A DNA stretch of 64,000 bases from contig NZ_JFYV01000011.1 of the NCBI RefSeq assembly GCF_000632225.1, forward strand, positions 30,415 to 94,414. The letters are read 5' to 3'. The notes below the pieces were generated by a model. The model worked only from the letters and a program-made list of their open reading frames with translations. It searched no databases and was not told the DNA's origin. Made by a program: the position numbers and the translations under genes. Of the stretch, positions 17,392 to 28,124 are shown one piece after another (position 1 is the first letter of the stretch; the number at the start of each line of letters is the position of its first letter). This DNA is from Sphingomonas sp. RIT328. Its GTDB lineage: Bacteria > Pseudomonadota > Alphaproteobacteria > Sphingomonadales > Sphingomonadaceae.

Positions 17392-18402
17392 ATGCCGCTG
17401 CCGATGCAGACGATCCGCCTGACCACCCGGCACTGGCGCGCGTTCGCCGCGCTGGCGCTGGCGGTCGCGGTGCTGCTCGCCGGGCTGTCGGGCTGGCGGG
17501 CGATCGTCGCGCACGGCGGCGCGGCGCCGCCCCTGCCCGCGCCCGCCGGCTATGAGGCGGAGGATCACTTTCCCGGCGCGGCGCTGCTCTACGCCGCCAT
17601 GCCCGCCACCCCCGACGGCGAGAGCGCCGCGCCCGCGGTCGGCGTCACCGGCACGACCGCGCTGCCCGCCGCGCCGATCTCCGCCGCCGCGCTCGCCGCC
17701 GCGCTGCGTGCCGGCGGCAGCGTCGCACCGCCCTTCACGATGGCGGGCGCGAGCGCGCAGGATCGGGCGCGCGCGCTCGAATGCCTCACCGCGGCGATCT
17801 ATTACGAGGCCGCGTCGGAAGCGGATGCCGGCCAGTCGGCGGTCGCGCAGGTGATCCTCAACCGTGCGCGCCACCCCGCCTTCCCCGCGACGATATGCGG
17901 CGTCGTCTATCAGGGATCGGAGCATGCCGGCTGCCAGTTCAGCTTCGCCTGCGACGGCGCGCTGGCGCGGGTGCCGTCGCGCAGCGGCTGGGCGCGCGCG
18001 GCGCGGCATGCGGCGATGGCGCTCGCCGGCTATGTCTTCGCGCCGGTCGGGCTGGCGACGCATTACCATACCTATGCCGTCACGCCGGCGTGGAACCGCG
18101 CCATGGTGATGACCGATGTGGTCGGCGCGCATCTCTTCCACCGCTGGAAGGGCTTCTGGGGGACGAGCGCCGCCTTCGCGCAGCGCTATCGAGGTGGCGA
18201 GCCGCTGCCCGGCCCGCATCTGCGCCTCGCCGAACCGCCGCTCGTGCCCCCGCCGGCGCTGATCGCCGCCGCCGCGCCGCTGCCGGTCGCGCCCGGCGCC
18301 GCGCCGCCGCCGCAACCGGTCGCGACGCCGACGCCCGACCTGCTGCCGCCCGCCTCCACCGTGCTCGACAAGTGGAAGGATTCGGGCAAGCCGCTGATGT
18401 GA
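17392..18402 (+). CDS. SleB-type cell wall hydrolase (Hydrolase_2)
   Basis: A 336-residue protein with one N-terminal membrane anchor or signal segment (about residues 15-40), a low-complexity linker, and a Hydrolase_2 domain from about residue 125. This domain has ECLTAAIYYEAASE, containing the presumed catalytic Glu, and VAQVILNRARHPAFP. Its core carries GCQFSFACDG and THYHTYAVTPAW. It ends in a proline/alanine-rich tail. Family members cut peptidoglycan as lytic transglycosylases or amidases in the periplasm. No clear ribosome binding site precedes ATG 17392; a later ATG at 17404 is possible. It converges with the S9 peptidase gene, with 7 bases between. Confidence 0.88.
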   Translation: MPLPMQTIRLTTRHWRAFAALALAVAVLLAGLSGWRAIVAHGGAAPPLPAPAGYEAEDHFPGAALLYAAMPATPDGESAAPAVGVTGTTALPAAPISAAALAAALRAGGSVAPPFTMAGASAQDRARALECLTAAIYYEAASEADAGQSAVAQVILNRARHPAFPATICGVVYQGSEHAGCQFSFACDGALARVPSRSGWARAARHAAMALAGYVFAPVGLATHYHTYAVTPAWNRAMVMTDVVGAHLFHRWKGFWGTSAAFAQRYRGGEPLPGPHLRLAEPPLVPPPALIAAAAPLPVAPGAAPPPQPVATPTPDLLPPASTVLDKWKDSGKPLM

Positions 18403-18409
18403 AGGCCTA

Positions 18410-20320
18410 TTATTTGGCGTTCTTCACATAGCGATCGAACCAGGCGATCGCGCGCGCCCGCACGTCGCTCGCCTGGTCGGGCGCGGTGACGCAATGGCCG
18501 GCGTCGGGGTAGATCACCAGGCTGACCGGCACGCCGCGGTCCTTGAGCGCGTGCCACCATTCGATCGACTGGGTCGGCGGCACCTCGATGTCACGTTCGC
18601 CGACGTAGATGAAGGTCGGCGTCTTCGCCGTCTTGGCGTGATAGACCGCCGACACGCCCTCATAGGCCTTGATGTCGTCGTACATCGTCTTGCCGAAGAA
18701 CGGCAGCAGCCACTGGTCGATGCCGTTGGTGCCATAATAGCTCACCCAATTGGACAGGCCGGCACCGGCGACGATCGCCTTGAAGCGGTTGGTCTGCGTA
18801 TTGGTCCACATCGCCATGAAGCCGCCGTAGCTGCAGCCGCCGAGGCCGAGGCGGTTGTCGTCGATCGGCGCGACGCGCTCGACCGCATCGATCCCGGCGA
18901 GGATGTCGCGCAGGTCGCCGCCGCCGAAGTCGCGCTTGTTCGCGGCGGTGAACGCCTCGCCCTGGCCGTAGCTGCCGCGCGGATTGGGCAGGAAGACATA
19001 ATAGCCCGCCTTGAGCAGCGCGCCGTTCATCGATCCCGCCGAGACATAGCCGGGCATCGACGCCGCCGAGGGGCCGCCGTGCACCATCGTGATCATCGGC
19101 GCCTTGCCGCCCGCCGGCGCCTCGCGCGGCGCGAGCAGCCAGCCCTGCACGTTAAAGCCTTCGTTGGTCCAGGCGACGCTGCGCGCGCGCGTCATCGCCG
19201 GCGCGGCGTCATTGTCGTGGGTGATCTGGCGCACGCCCGCGGCGCCCGTCGCCGCGACCGGCCCCGCATAGATCGCCGGCGCATGCTCGTAGTCCTGCAC
19301 CACTGCGGCGACGACGCGGCCGTCGGCGCTGAACACCGCGCGGCCGTCGCCCGCGCTGCTGCTCGCCGGCTTGGCGAAGCCCGGCGTCACCGCCGCGCCG
19401 GGGGTGAGCGTGCCGAACTGGACCTGATCGCCCGACAGCGTCACGGTGCGCAAGCCCGCCGCGGTCCAGTCGATCGTCGTCACCGTCGACTTGGCGCCCG
19501 CGGTAATGTTGCGCGGCGTGCCGCCGGTGATCGGCACGGTGAAGACGTCGCCGCCGATCGAGCCGAAATCGCTCATCAGCCCGCCGATGAAGGCGACGGT
19601 ACGGCCATCGGGCGAGACGCGCGGCTGGTTGAGCTGCGTCGCCGGCCTGGCGATCGAGCGCACCGCGCCGGTCTGCGCGTCGATCGCGTCGAGCGACGCC
19701 ACCCACCAATTGTTGTCGCCATTGCCGAGCGCGGTGGTCGCGACGAAGCCGCGCCCGTCGGGCGTCCAGTCATATTCGTAGACGTAGCGGCCGGCGGGCG
19801 AGATCGGCGTCACATTCGTCGCCGGGCGGGCGATGTCGAACACCGCCAGCCGCTGCTCGTCGTTCTTCTCGCCGATCTCGCCGATCATCCGCACGCCCGC
19901 CTGCGTCGCGCCCGATTCCTTGGCGGCACCGAGCGTGACGAGCAATGCGATCCGTTTGCCGTCGGGCGAGACGCGCGGGGTCTGGGCGATGCCGGCGATC
20001 GTCGCGATCGTCCGCGTCGTCGTCGCATCGGCATAGATCAGCCGCACCGATCCGGTCTCGCGGCCGAGCAGGACGATATCGCCATTGGGCGCGAAGGTCA
20101 GCCCGGCATAGCTGCACGTCTTGCACGGATCGATCGTGCGGACGACATGCCCGTCGGCGACCGACCGCACCGTCACGACGCTCCGGCTGCCGTTGCTCTC
20201 GATCGCCGCGACGCGATCGCCGGCGGGGGCGATGGCGAGCGCGCCATATTGATGCAGCGCCTGCGCGGCGGCGGGTGCGGCGGTCGAGGCAAGCAGGGCG
20301 GCGGCGAGGATCAGGCGCAT
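18410..20320 (-). CDS. S9 family prolyl oligopeptidase-like serine peptidase, exported
   Basis: A 636-residue protein with a signal peptide (ILAAALLASTAAPAAAQA), a beta-propeller-like N-terminal domain with repeated SPDGR segments, and a C-terminal alpha/beta-hydrolase domain. The nucleophile is Ser497 in GGCSYGGFM, the Asp is probably in VGERDIEVPP and the His in PDAGHCVTA. This is the acylaminoacyl/dipeptidyl peptidase arrangement, and it should act on short peptides in the periplasm. The start is ATG 20320. A short gap containing no obvious gene separates it from the lipoprotein gene upstream on the same strand. Confidence 0.9.
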   Translation of the reverse strand: MRLILAAALLASTAAPAAAQALHQYGALAIAPAGDRVAAIESNGSRSVVTVRSVADGHVVRTIDPCKTCSYAGLTFAPNGDIVLLGRETGSVRLIYADATTTRTIATIAGIAQTPRVSPDGKRIALLVTLGAAKESGATQAGVRMIGEIGEKNDEQRLAVFDIARPATNVTPISPAGRYVYEYDWTPDGRGFVATTALGNGDNNWWVASLDAIDAQTGAVRSIARPATQLNQPRVSPDGRTVAFIGGLMSDFGSIGGDVFTVPITGGTPRNITAGAKSTVTTIDWTAAGLRTVTLSGDQVQFGTLTPGAAVTPGFAKPASSSAGDGRAVFSADGRVVAAVVQDYEHAPAIYAGPVAATGAAGVRQITHDNDAAPAMTRARSVAWTNEGFNVQGWLLAPREAPAGGKAPMITMVHGGPSAASMPGYVSAGSMNGALLKAGYYVFLPNPRGSYGQGEAFTAANKRDFGGGDLRDILAGIDAVERVAPIDDNRLGLGGCSYGGFMAMWTNTQTNRFKAIVAGAGLSNWVSYYGTNGIDQWLLPFFGKTMYDDIKAYEGVSAVYHAKTAKTPTFIYVGERDIEVPPTQSIEWWHALKDRGVPVSLVIYPDAGHCVTAPDQASDVRARAIAWFDRYVKNAK

Positions 20321-20386
20321 CGGAACTCCGTCATACGGGCAATAGCCCTGACGCTTAACGCCTCGCCACGCCGCCGCAAGCCGCCG

Positions 20387-20788
20387 CTAGCGGCAGCGCA
20401 CGTTGTTGCGATCGACCGAGCGGCCGACCGCCGCACCCGCCGCGCCGCCCAGCAACGTGCCGAGCAGCCCGGAATTGCCCGGCGCGATGATGTTGCCGAG
20501 CACGCCGCCGGCGATGCCGCCGACGATCAGGCCGGTCGTGCCGTCGCTGCGCCGGCAATAATATTGGCCATTCTCGCCGCGATAGATGCGATCGCGCGAC
20601 GACAGCCGGCGTTCGCGATAGCGCGGCCCGTCGACATAATAGCGATCGGCATAATAGCCGCCGTACGACGGATCGACGCGATTATAATCATAGGCAGAAT
20701 AGCCGCGGTAGCGCGTGTCGGTGCCGTAGCTCGAACAGCCGGCCAGCGTCGTTGCAGCCACCGCCGCCGCCATCATCATCGTCCGCAT
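20387..20788 (-). CDS. Glycine-zipper outer-membrane lipoprotein
   Basis: A 133-residue lipoprotein. The signal peptide ends in a lipobox LAGC at about residues 17-20, so Cys20 would be lipidated. A tyrosine- and arginine-rich middle (YRGYSAYDYNR, YYADRYYVDG) is followed by a glycine-zipper segment (GLIVGGIAGGVLGNII and LLGTLLGGAAGAAVGRS), as in the Rick_17kDa_Anti/SlyB group. It is likely anchored in the outer membrane and contributes to envelope integrity. The start is ATG 20788, with AGGGAGG upstream; the longer open frame beyond it is not coding-like. Not clearly in an operon. Confidence 0.85.
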   Translation of the reverse strand: MRTMMMAAAVAATTLAGCSSYGTDTRYRGYSAYDYNRVDPSYGGYYADRYYVDGPRYRERRLSSRDRIYRGENGQYYCRRSDGTTGLIVGGIAGGVLGNIIAPGNSGLLGTLLGGAAGAAVGRSVDRNNVRCR

Positions 20789-20851
20789 CGCATCCTCCCT
20801 GTTCGTGTCGATGCAAATCAAATGCCCTGTGCAACAGTTGGTTGCATCCCG

Positions 20852-20877
20852 GGAACGCGCCGGGCGGACCGACGGTT
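20852..20877 (+). promoter_or_regulatory. EcfG-like general stress promoter
   Basis: GGAAC at 20852-20856 is followed after 17 bases by GGTT (20874-20877), close to the alphaproteobacterial EcfG consensus GGAAC-N16/17-CGTT. The start codon of the small gene is 25 bases further on, leaving room for a short leader with AGGAGA. A similar, perfect element lies in front of the facing gene (21593-21618). Confidence 0.5.
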
Positions 20878-20902
20878 GGTCGGAATACGAAGGAGAGAAG
20901 CG

Positions 20903-21064
20903 ATGAAAGACGATCTCAAATCGACCACCGAGACGCGCGACCCCAATCTGTCGACCGAGCATCAGCAGCCCGGCGACGCGCGCCGCCCGAGCGAGACGCT
21001 CGACAAGGGTCAGCCCAAGGGCGAGACGATCCCGCGCAAATCGTCGCTGCTCGGCAACGACTGA
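20903..21064 (+). CDS. Small hydrophilic protein, probably stress-induced
   Basis: A 53-residue, highly charged, hydrophilic protein with no membrane segment (begins MKDDLKSTTETRDPN and ends KSSLLGND). AGGAGA lies 6-7 bases upstream of ATG 20903. Composition resembles small disordered stress proteins, and an EcfG-like promoter sits directly upstream. It faces the gene at 21092-21559, with 27 bases between their ends. I do not recognise a named family. Confidence 0.65.
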   Translation: MKDDLKSTTETRDPNLSTEHQQPGDARRPSETLDKGQPKGETIPRKSSLLGND

Positions 21065-21091
21065 CGGGGCGCACGCCGCGCCCCGCCGGGA

Positions 21092-21559
21092 TCAGGCCGC
21101 GCCGGCTGCCTCGCTGAAGCCGCTGCCGCGATCGGCGACCAGCGTCGGCGCCGGGCCGGTGGCGGGGCGCAGCGCTTCCTTCTCGGCGTCGCTCGGCACC
21201 GCGGTGGGATCGGGACGGAAGGCGTCGACCGCGCGGCTGTCGTTGCCCGGATGGCTGTCGCCCATCAGGTCGGTGGGGACGTGTTCGGCGGCGGGGTTGC
21301 CGGCGCGTTCCTCGAAATGCTTCTCGGTCTCCGCCATGCCGACCGGCGCGGCGGCCATCGTCGCCGGACGCGGCGCGATCGGGCTGGTCGTGCTGTCACC
21401 CGGCACCGCTCCGACGCCGCCGGTCGGCTTCGGCGGTTCGGCAGGCCGACGCGGGCGCGATCCCGGTGCGGGACCGAAGGCCGCCGTCGCTGCGGTCCAT
21501 GCCGCCGCGCCGGCCGCGAAGGCGGCGAGGCCGAAGCCGAGTCTCTTGTAATCCATCAT
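21092..21559 (-). CDS. Hypothetical protein with N-terminal membrane or signal segment
   Basis: A 155-residue protein with a hydrophobic N-terminus ([22 protein letters not shown]) followed by a proline-rich stretch and an acidic, disordered-looking C-terminal half ([29 protein letters not shown]). No domain is recognisable. Possible starts are GTG 21562, ATG 21559 and ATG 21556; I used the first ATG. A perfect EcfG-type promoter (GGAAC-N17-CGTT) lies 34 bases upstream, which suggests induction in the general stress response together with the facing small gene. Confidence 0.65.
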   Translation of the reverse strand: MMDYKRLGFGLAAFAAGAAAWTAATAAFGPAPGSRPRRPAEPPKPTGGVGAVPGDSTTSPIAPRPATMAAAPVGMAETEKHFEERAGNPAAEHVPTDLMGDSHPGNDSRAVDAFRPDPTAVPSDAEKEALRPATGPAPTLVADRGSGFSEAAGAA

Positions 21560-21592
21560 CACTGTCCCGGTTGCTGCGGTTCGTCGCCCTCC

Positions 21593-21618
21593 AACGGTGC
21601 GGCCCGAAGCCGGGTTCC
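21593..21618 (-). promoter_or_regulatory. EcfG-type general stress promoter
   Basis: On the minus strand GGAAC (21618-21614) is followed by exactly 17 bases and then CGTT (21596-21593), a perfect match to the EcfG sigma factor consensus of alphaproteobacteria. It is placed correctly for transcription of the gene starting at 21559, and it lies in the gap between that gene and recF. Confidence 0.6.
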
Positions 21619-21687
21619 GCTGCGCGCAGCACGTTGCGATGCGAGGATGATTTCACCCCTGCCCGCTTTGCTATAGGCGAACCGGCA

Positions 21688-22743
21688 ATGCTTTCGCGCC
21701 TGGTCCTGACCGATTACCGCAACCATGCGGCGCTGCCGCTCGCGCCCGGTCCCGGTTTCGTCGTGCTGACCGGCGAGAATGGCGCGGGCAAGACCAACGT
21801 GCTCGAAGCCGTGTCGCTGCTCGCCCCCGGCCGCGGGCTGCGGCGGGCGGCGCTCGCCGACATGCAGCGGCAGGGCGGCGCGGGTGGTTTCGGCATCGCC
21901 GCGACGCTCGCCGCGGCGGCGGGCGATGTCGAGATCGCCACCGGCACACTGCCCGGCGCACCCGATCGCCGCCAGTTGCGCATCCAGGGCGCGACTGCGA
22001 CCGCCAATACGCTCGCCGAATGGCTGACCGTGCTGTGGCTGACCCCGGCGATGGACCGGCTGTTCGTCGAGCCCGCCGGCGAGCGGCGCCGCTTCCTCGA
22101 CCGGCTGACGCTCGCGCTGCGCCCCGGCCATGCGCATCACGCGGCGCGCTACGAAGCGGCGATGCGCGCGCGCAACCGGCTGCTCGCCGCCGAACTGCCC
22201 GCCGATCCCGACTGGCTGACCGCGCTCGAGGCGCAGATGGCCGATCATGGCGGCGCGATCGCAGAGGCGCGTGAAGAGACGGTCGCGCTGCTCGGCGACG
22301 GGCTGGCGGCGCAGCCGGAGGGGGTGTTCGCCCGCGCCGCGCTCGCGCTGACCGGCTGGCAGAGCGATGCGGCGGAACTGCGCGACCTGCTGCGCGCCGG
22401 CCGCGCGCGCGACGCCGCCGCGGGACGCGCGCTCGCCGGACCGCATCGCGTCGACCTGCTCGTCACGCATCTCGGCAAGCAGCAGCCGGCGGCGCTCGCC
22501 TCGACCGGCGAGCAGAAGGCGCTGCTGCTCGGCATCGTCCTCGCCCATGCCGAGCTGGTCGCGCAACGCACCGGCCAGCCGCCGATCCTGCTGCTCGACG
22601 AGGTCGCCGCGCATCTCGACCCGCTGCGCCGCGCCGCGCTGTTCGAGCGGCTCGCGGCGCACGGGCAGGTGTGGATGACCGGCACCGAGCCGGCGCTGTT
22701 CGCCGCGATCGGCGACGCAGCGACGCGGGTCGAGCTGGGGTAA
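21688..22743 (+). CDS. recF: DNA replication/repair protein RecF
   Basis: A 351-residue SMC-like ATPase that loads RecA at gapped DNA through RecOR. The Walker A motif GENGAGKTN places Lys35 in the P-loop. The ABC signature region is [10 protein letters not shown], and the Walker B is [13 protein letters not shown]. The N-terminus [12 protein letters not shown] is typical of RecF. I chose ATG 21688 because the upstream extension of the frame is not coding-like. It precedes gyrB in the same direction, the common recF-gyrB arrangement, but 240 bases containing a palindromic repeat doublet separate them. Confidence 0.95.
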   Translation: MLSRLVLTDYRNHAALPLAPGPGFVVLTGENGAGKTNVLEAVSLLAPGRGLRRAALADMQRQGGAGGFGIAATLAAAAGDVEIATGTLPGAPDRRQLRIQGATATANTLAEWLTVLWLTPAMDRLFVEPAGERRRFLDRLTLALRPGHAHHAARYEAAMRARNRLLAAELPADPDWLTALEAQMADHGGAIAEAREETVALLGDGLAAQPEGVFARAALALTGWQSDAAELRDLLRAGRARDAAAGRALAGPHRVDLLVTHLGKQQPAALASTGEQKALLLGIVLAHAELVAQRTGQPPILLLDEVAAHLDPLRRAALFERLAAHGQVWMTGTEPALFAAIGDAATRVELG

Positions 22744-25506
<2,763 letters not shown>

Positions 25507-25774
25507 AGGTTAGAGCCGGCGATAATTGAAGCGCCACACCGTCGGCTCGCCGAATCAGCGCGCGAACAGAGTTTGTGGGAAAATCGTGTCGACCGCCCCG
25601 GCGAAGGCCGGGTCCCAGTTGGGAAACTGTGGTAAGTCTCCCGTGAGCTTCACCCTGCCGGACCCCGGCCTTCGCCGGGGTGGAGCATCGGAAGGACATA
25701 CGGGAAGACGTCCGCCAAAGCGCGCCCTCACAGGCGCCAACGTCTCATCGAACCGGCAGACCGTCGCCCCACCG
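25507..25774 (+). other. Convergent gap after gyrB with repeat copy B
   Basis: This 268-base gap lies between the ends of gyrB and the Sel1-like gene. It contains the palindromic doublet at 25590-25683, which may also act as a transcription terminator for both genes. I see nothing else of note. Confidence 0.5.
25590..25683. repeat. REP-like palindromic doublet, copy B
   Basis: The left unit has CCCGGC-GAAG-GCCGGG (25597-25612). The right unit has CCCCGGC-CTTC-GCCGGGG (25663-25680) and is the reverse complement of the left type. The whole ~94 bases align with copy C at 30117-30212, including shared non-palindromic words such as CCCAGTTGGGA after the left hairpin and GCTTCACC before the right one. 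Confidence 0.75.
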
Positions 25775-26068
25775 TCAAGCCGCGCGGCGCGTCATCCCCA
25801 GCCAGTCGCGCGCCTGGCGCTGCGCCAGCGCGATCTCGCGCGCGGTCATGTCTTCGGCGACTTCGGCGCGCGCGCCGGCCGCGTCACGGAAACCGGCGAC
25901 CGCGGCGAGGTTGAACCATTTGTGGGCTTCGATCAGGTCGACGACCGCGCCGGCGGTGCCGGTCTGGTAGCAGATGCCGAGGTCGTACAACGCCTCCGGC
26001 TGGCCCTGCATCGCGTCGGCGATGCGGCTGTCTAGCAGGAACTGCGCGCTTTTCGAACTAATGCCCAT
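25775..26068 (-). CDS. Sel1-like repeat protein
   Basis: A 97-residue soluble protein with one or two TPR/Sel1-like helical pairs. ALYDLGICYQTGTAGAVVDLIEAHKWFNLAAVAG has the spacing of Sel1 repeats (A..LG..Y..G......A..W...AA..G). The end is basic (RQARDWLGMTRRAA). It is probably a small scaffold or adaptor; the partner is unknown. The start is ATG 26068. It converges with gyrB and is co-directional with panC, with 78 bases between. Confidence 0.75.
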   Translation of the reverse strand: MGISSKSAQFLLDSRIADAMQGQPEALYDLGICYQTGTAGAVVDLIEAHKWFNLAAVAGFRDAAGARAEVAEDMTAREIALAQRQARDWLGMTRRAA

Positions 26069-26146
26069 TGGTTGCCCCCATCGATCATGAGGGCAGATTG
26101 CGCGATTCGTCCTGAAAAATGGTTAACGTCGCAGGAACCGCACGTT

Positions 26147-26992
26147 TCAGCCGATCGGCTCGATCGCGACGTTATCGATCAGCCGCGTCGCGCCCATCCG
26201 CGCGGCGGCGAGCAACCGGCGCGGGCGATCCGCCGCCGGCGATTCCGCGAGCGTCTCGGCATCGGCAAGCGCGATATAGTCGACGGCGAAGCCGGCCCCG
26301 TGCAGCGCCGCCCGCGCCTCCGCCAGCGCCGCCTCAACATCGTCGCCGCGCCCGATCGCCCGCGCCGCGACGCCGAGCGCGCGCGGCAAGGCGACCGCCT
26401 TGGCCCGCTGCGCATCGTCGAGGTAGATGTTGCGCGACGACAGCGCGAGGCCATCGTCGTCGCGCTGGATCGGCACGCCGACGATCTCCACGCTCATGTC
26501 GAGATCGGCGACGATGCGGCGGATGACGGCGAGCTGCTGGAAATCCTTCTCGCCGAAATAGGCGATGTCGGCGCGCGTCTGGTTGAACAATTTGGTGACG
26601 ACGGTGGCGACGCCGTCGAAATGCCCGGGCCGCGCCGCGCCGTCGAACGAGTCGCTGACCCCGCTCACCGTCACGCCGGTGGCGAAGCCCGCCGGATACA
26701 TCGCCTCGACCGGCGGCAGCCAGACGCCGTCGCAGCCGTGTTCGGCGAGCAGCCGCACGTCCGCCGACTCGCGGCGCGGATAGCGGGCAAGGTCCTCGTC
26801 CGGCCCGAACTGCTTGGGATTGACGAAGATCGAGACGATCACCCTGGTCCCCGGCCGCCGCGCCGCCTCGACCAGGGCGATATGGCCGGCGTGCAGCGCG
26901 CCCATCGTCGGCACCAGCGCGATCGTCGCGCCCTCTGCGCGCCATGCGGCGACCGCCGCGCGCAGCCCGTCCAGGTCTCGGATCGTCAGCAC
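26147..26992 (-). CDS. panC: Pantothenate synthetase
   Basis: A 281-residue cytosolic enzyme that joins pantoate and beta-alanine with ATP in coenzyme A biosynthesis. The nucleotidyltransferase HxGH motif is HAGH at residues 34-37 within PTMGALHAGH. Other conserved blocks are SIFVNPKQFGP, FGEKDFQQL and the KMSKS-like LALSSRN. The length is normal for the family. The start is GTG 26992. It is divergent from mipZ. No panB or panD is in the window. Confidence 0.95.
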   Translation of the reverse strand: MLTIRDLDGLRAAVAAWRAEGATIALVPTMGALHAGHIALVEAARRPGTRVIVSIFVNPKQFGPDEDLARYPRRESADVRLLAEHGCDGVWLPPVEAMYPAGFATGVTVSGVSDSFDGAARPGHFDGVATVVTKLFNQTRADIAYFGEKDFQQLAVIRRIVADLDMSVEIVGVPIQRDDDGLALSSRNIYLDDAQRAKAVALPRALGVAARAIGRGDDVEAALAEARAALHGAGFAVDYIALADAETLAESPAADRPRRLLAAARMGATRLIDNVAIEPIG

Positions 26993-27027
26993 CGTTTAAT
27001 CCCTCGAACAATGAGCGCGCGGCTTCT

Positions 27028-27867
27028 ATGAAGAGCGTCGTGACCGAGCAACCCGCCAGCATCGATAAGGAACGAACCGTGCCCGCAGGGCCACACGTCA
27101 TCGTCTTCGCCAATGAGAAAGGCGGCACCGGCAAGTCGACGACTGCCGTCCATGTCGCCATCGCGCTCGCCGCCAAGGGCGCGAAGGTCGCGTGTTTCGA
27201 CCTCGACCATCGCCAGCGCACCGTCGGCCGCTATCTCGACAATCGCGCCGCCACGATCAAACGCACCGGCAGCGCGCTGCCGATGCCGGTCCATGCGACG
27301 CACGACGGCGAAAGCGAGTCGGTGTTCGAGGAGACCTGGGGCCGCCTGTCCGAGGGCGCCGACTTCCTGATCGTCGACACGCCCGGTCGCGACGATTATT
27401 TCGCCCGCACCGCCGCCGCGCTGTCCAACACGTTGGTCACGCCGATGAACGACAGTTTCGTCGACTTCGACCTGATCGGCCAGGTCGATCCCGAGACGTT
27501 CAACGTCACCCGGCCGAGCTTCTATTCGGAACTGATCTGGGATGCCCGCAAGCAGCGCGCGCGCGCCGACGGCACGCAGATCGACTGGGTGGTGCTGCGC
27601 AACCGCCTGCAGCATATCGAGGCGCGCAACATGCGCCGCGTCTCCGATGCGCTCGGCCAGCTCGCCAAGCGGGTCGGCTTCCGCATCATCCCCGGCCTCG
27701 GCGAGCGCGTCATCTATCGCGAGCTGTTCCCGGCCGGGCTGACGATGATCGATTCCAAGGAGTTCGGCGCGATGGGCCTCGGCCATGTCGCCTCGCGCCA
27801 GGAGCTGCGCGAGATGATGAGCGCGCTGCAACTGCCCGAGCACAGCACGCCGGTGGTCGCCGCGTGA
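27028..27867 (+). CDS. mipZ: MipZ-type ParA-like ATPase, division site placement
   Basis: ParA/MinD-family ATPase that in Caulobacter binds ParB near the poles and inhibits FtsZ, so the ring forms at mid-cell. The deviant Walker A is NEKGGTGKST, and FLIVDTPGRDD is the Walker B/switch region. TPMNDSFVDFDLIGQVDPET, DWVVLRNRL and RVIYRELFPAGLT are specific MipZ blocks. From ATG 27028 it has 279 residues. A GTG at 27079 has a better ribosome binding site (AAGGA) and gives 262 residues beginning close to the Caulobacter N-terminus, so it is a serious alternative. I kept 27028 because the intervening codons look coding. It overlaps the J-domain gene by GTGA. Confidence 0.92.
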   Translation: MKSVVTEQPASIDKERTVPAGPHVIVFANEKGGTGKSTTAVHVAIALAAKGAKVACFDLDHRQRTVGRYLDNRAATIKRTGSALPMPVHATHDGESESVFEETWGRLSEGADFLIVDTPGRDDYFARTAAALSNTLVTPMNDSFVDFDLIGQVDPETFNVTRPSFYSELIWDARKQRARADGTQIDWVVLRNRLQHIEARNMRRVSDALGQLAKRVGFRIIPGLGERVIYRELFPAGLTMIDSKEFGAMGLGHVASRQELREMMSALQLPEHSTPVVAA

Positions 27868-28124
27868 AGTGGCTGCTCGCGATCGCGTTGATCTGGTTCG
27901 CCTGGCGTTACCTCAAGCCCGCCCCGAAGCCGGCGCGGCTGACCGAGACGCAGCGCGCCCGCCGGCTGCTCGGCCTGCGCGCCGACGCTGACGAGGGCGA
28001 GATCCGCGCCGCGCACCGCCGCCTCGTCGCCGAGGCGCATCCCGATCGCGGTGGTTCGTCGGAGGCGAGCATCGAGCTCAACGCCGCGCGCGACCTGCTG
28101 CTCGGCGCGCTGCGGCGGGGCTGA
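27864..28124 (+). CDS. Membrane-anchored J-domain protein
   Basis: An 86-residue protein. An N-terminal membrane helix (WLLAIALIWFAWRYL, residues 3-17) is followed by a proline-rich linker and a short J-domain with the HPD tripeptide at residues 59-61 (EAHPDRGG). The layout resembles Tim14/Pam18-type DnaJ proteins, which stimulate a DnaK partner at a membrane. It starts at GTG 27864, overlapping the mipZ stop as GTGA, and its TGA overlaps the ATG of the phosphomutase. It was found by frame, not by an ATG start. Confidence 0.85.
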   Translation: MKWLLAIALIWFAWRYLKPAPKPARLTETQRARRLLGLRADADEGEIRAAHRRLVAEAHPDRGGSSEASIELNAARDLLLGALRRG

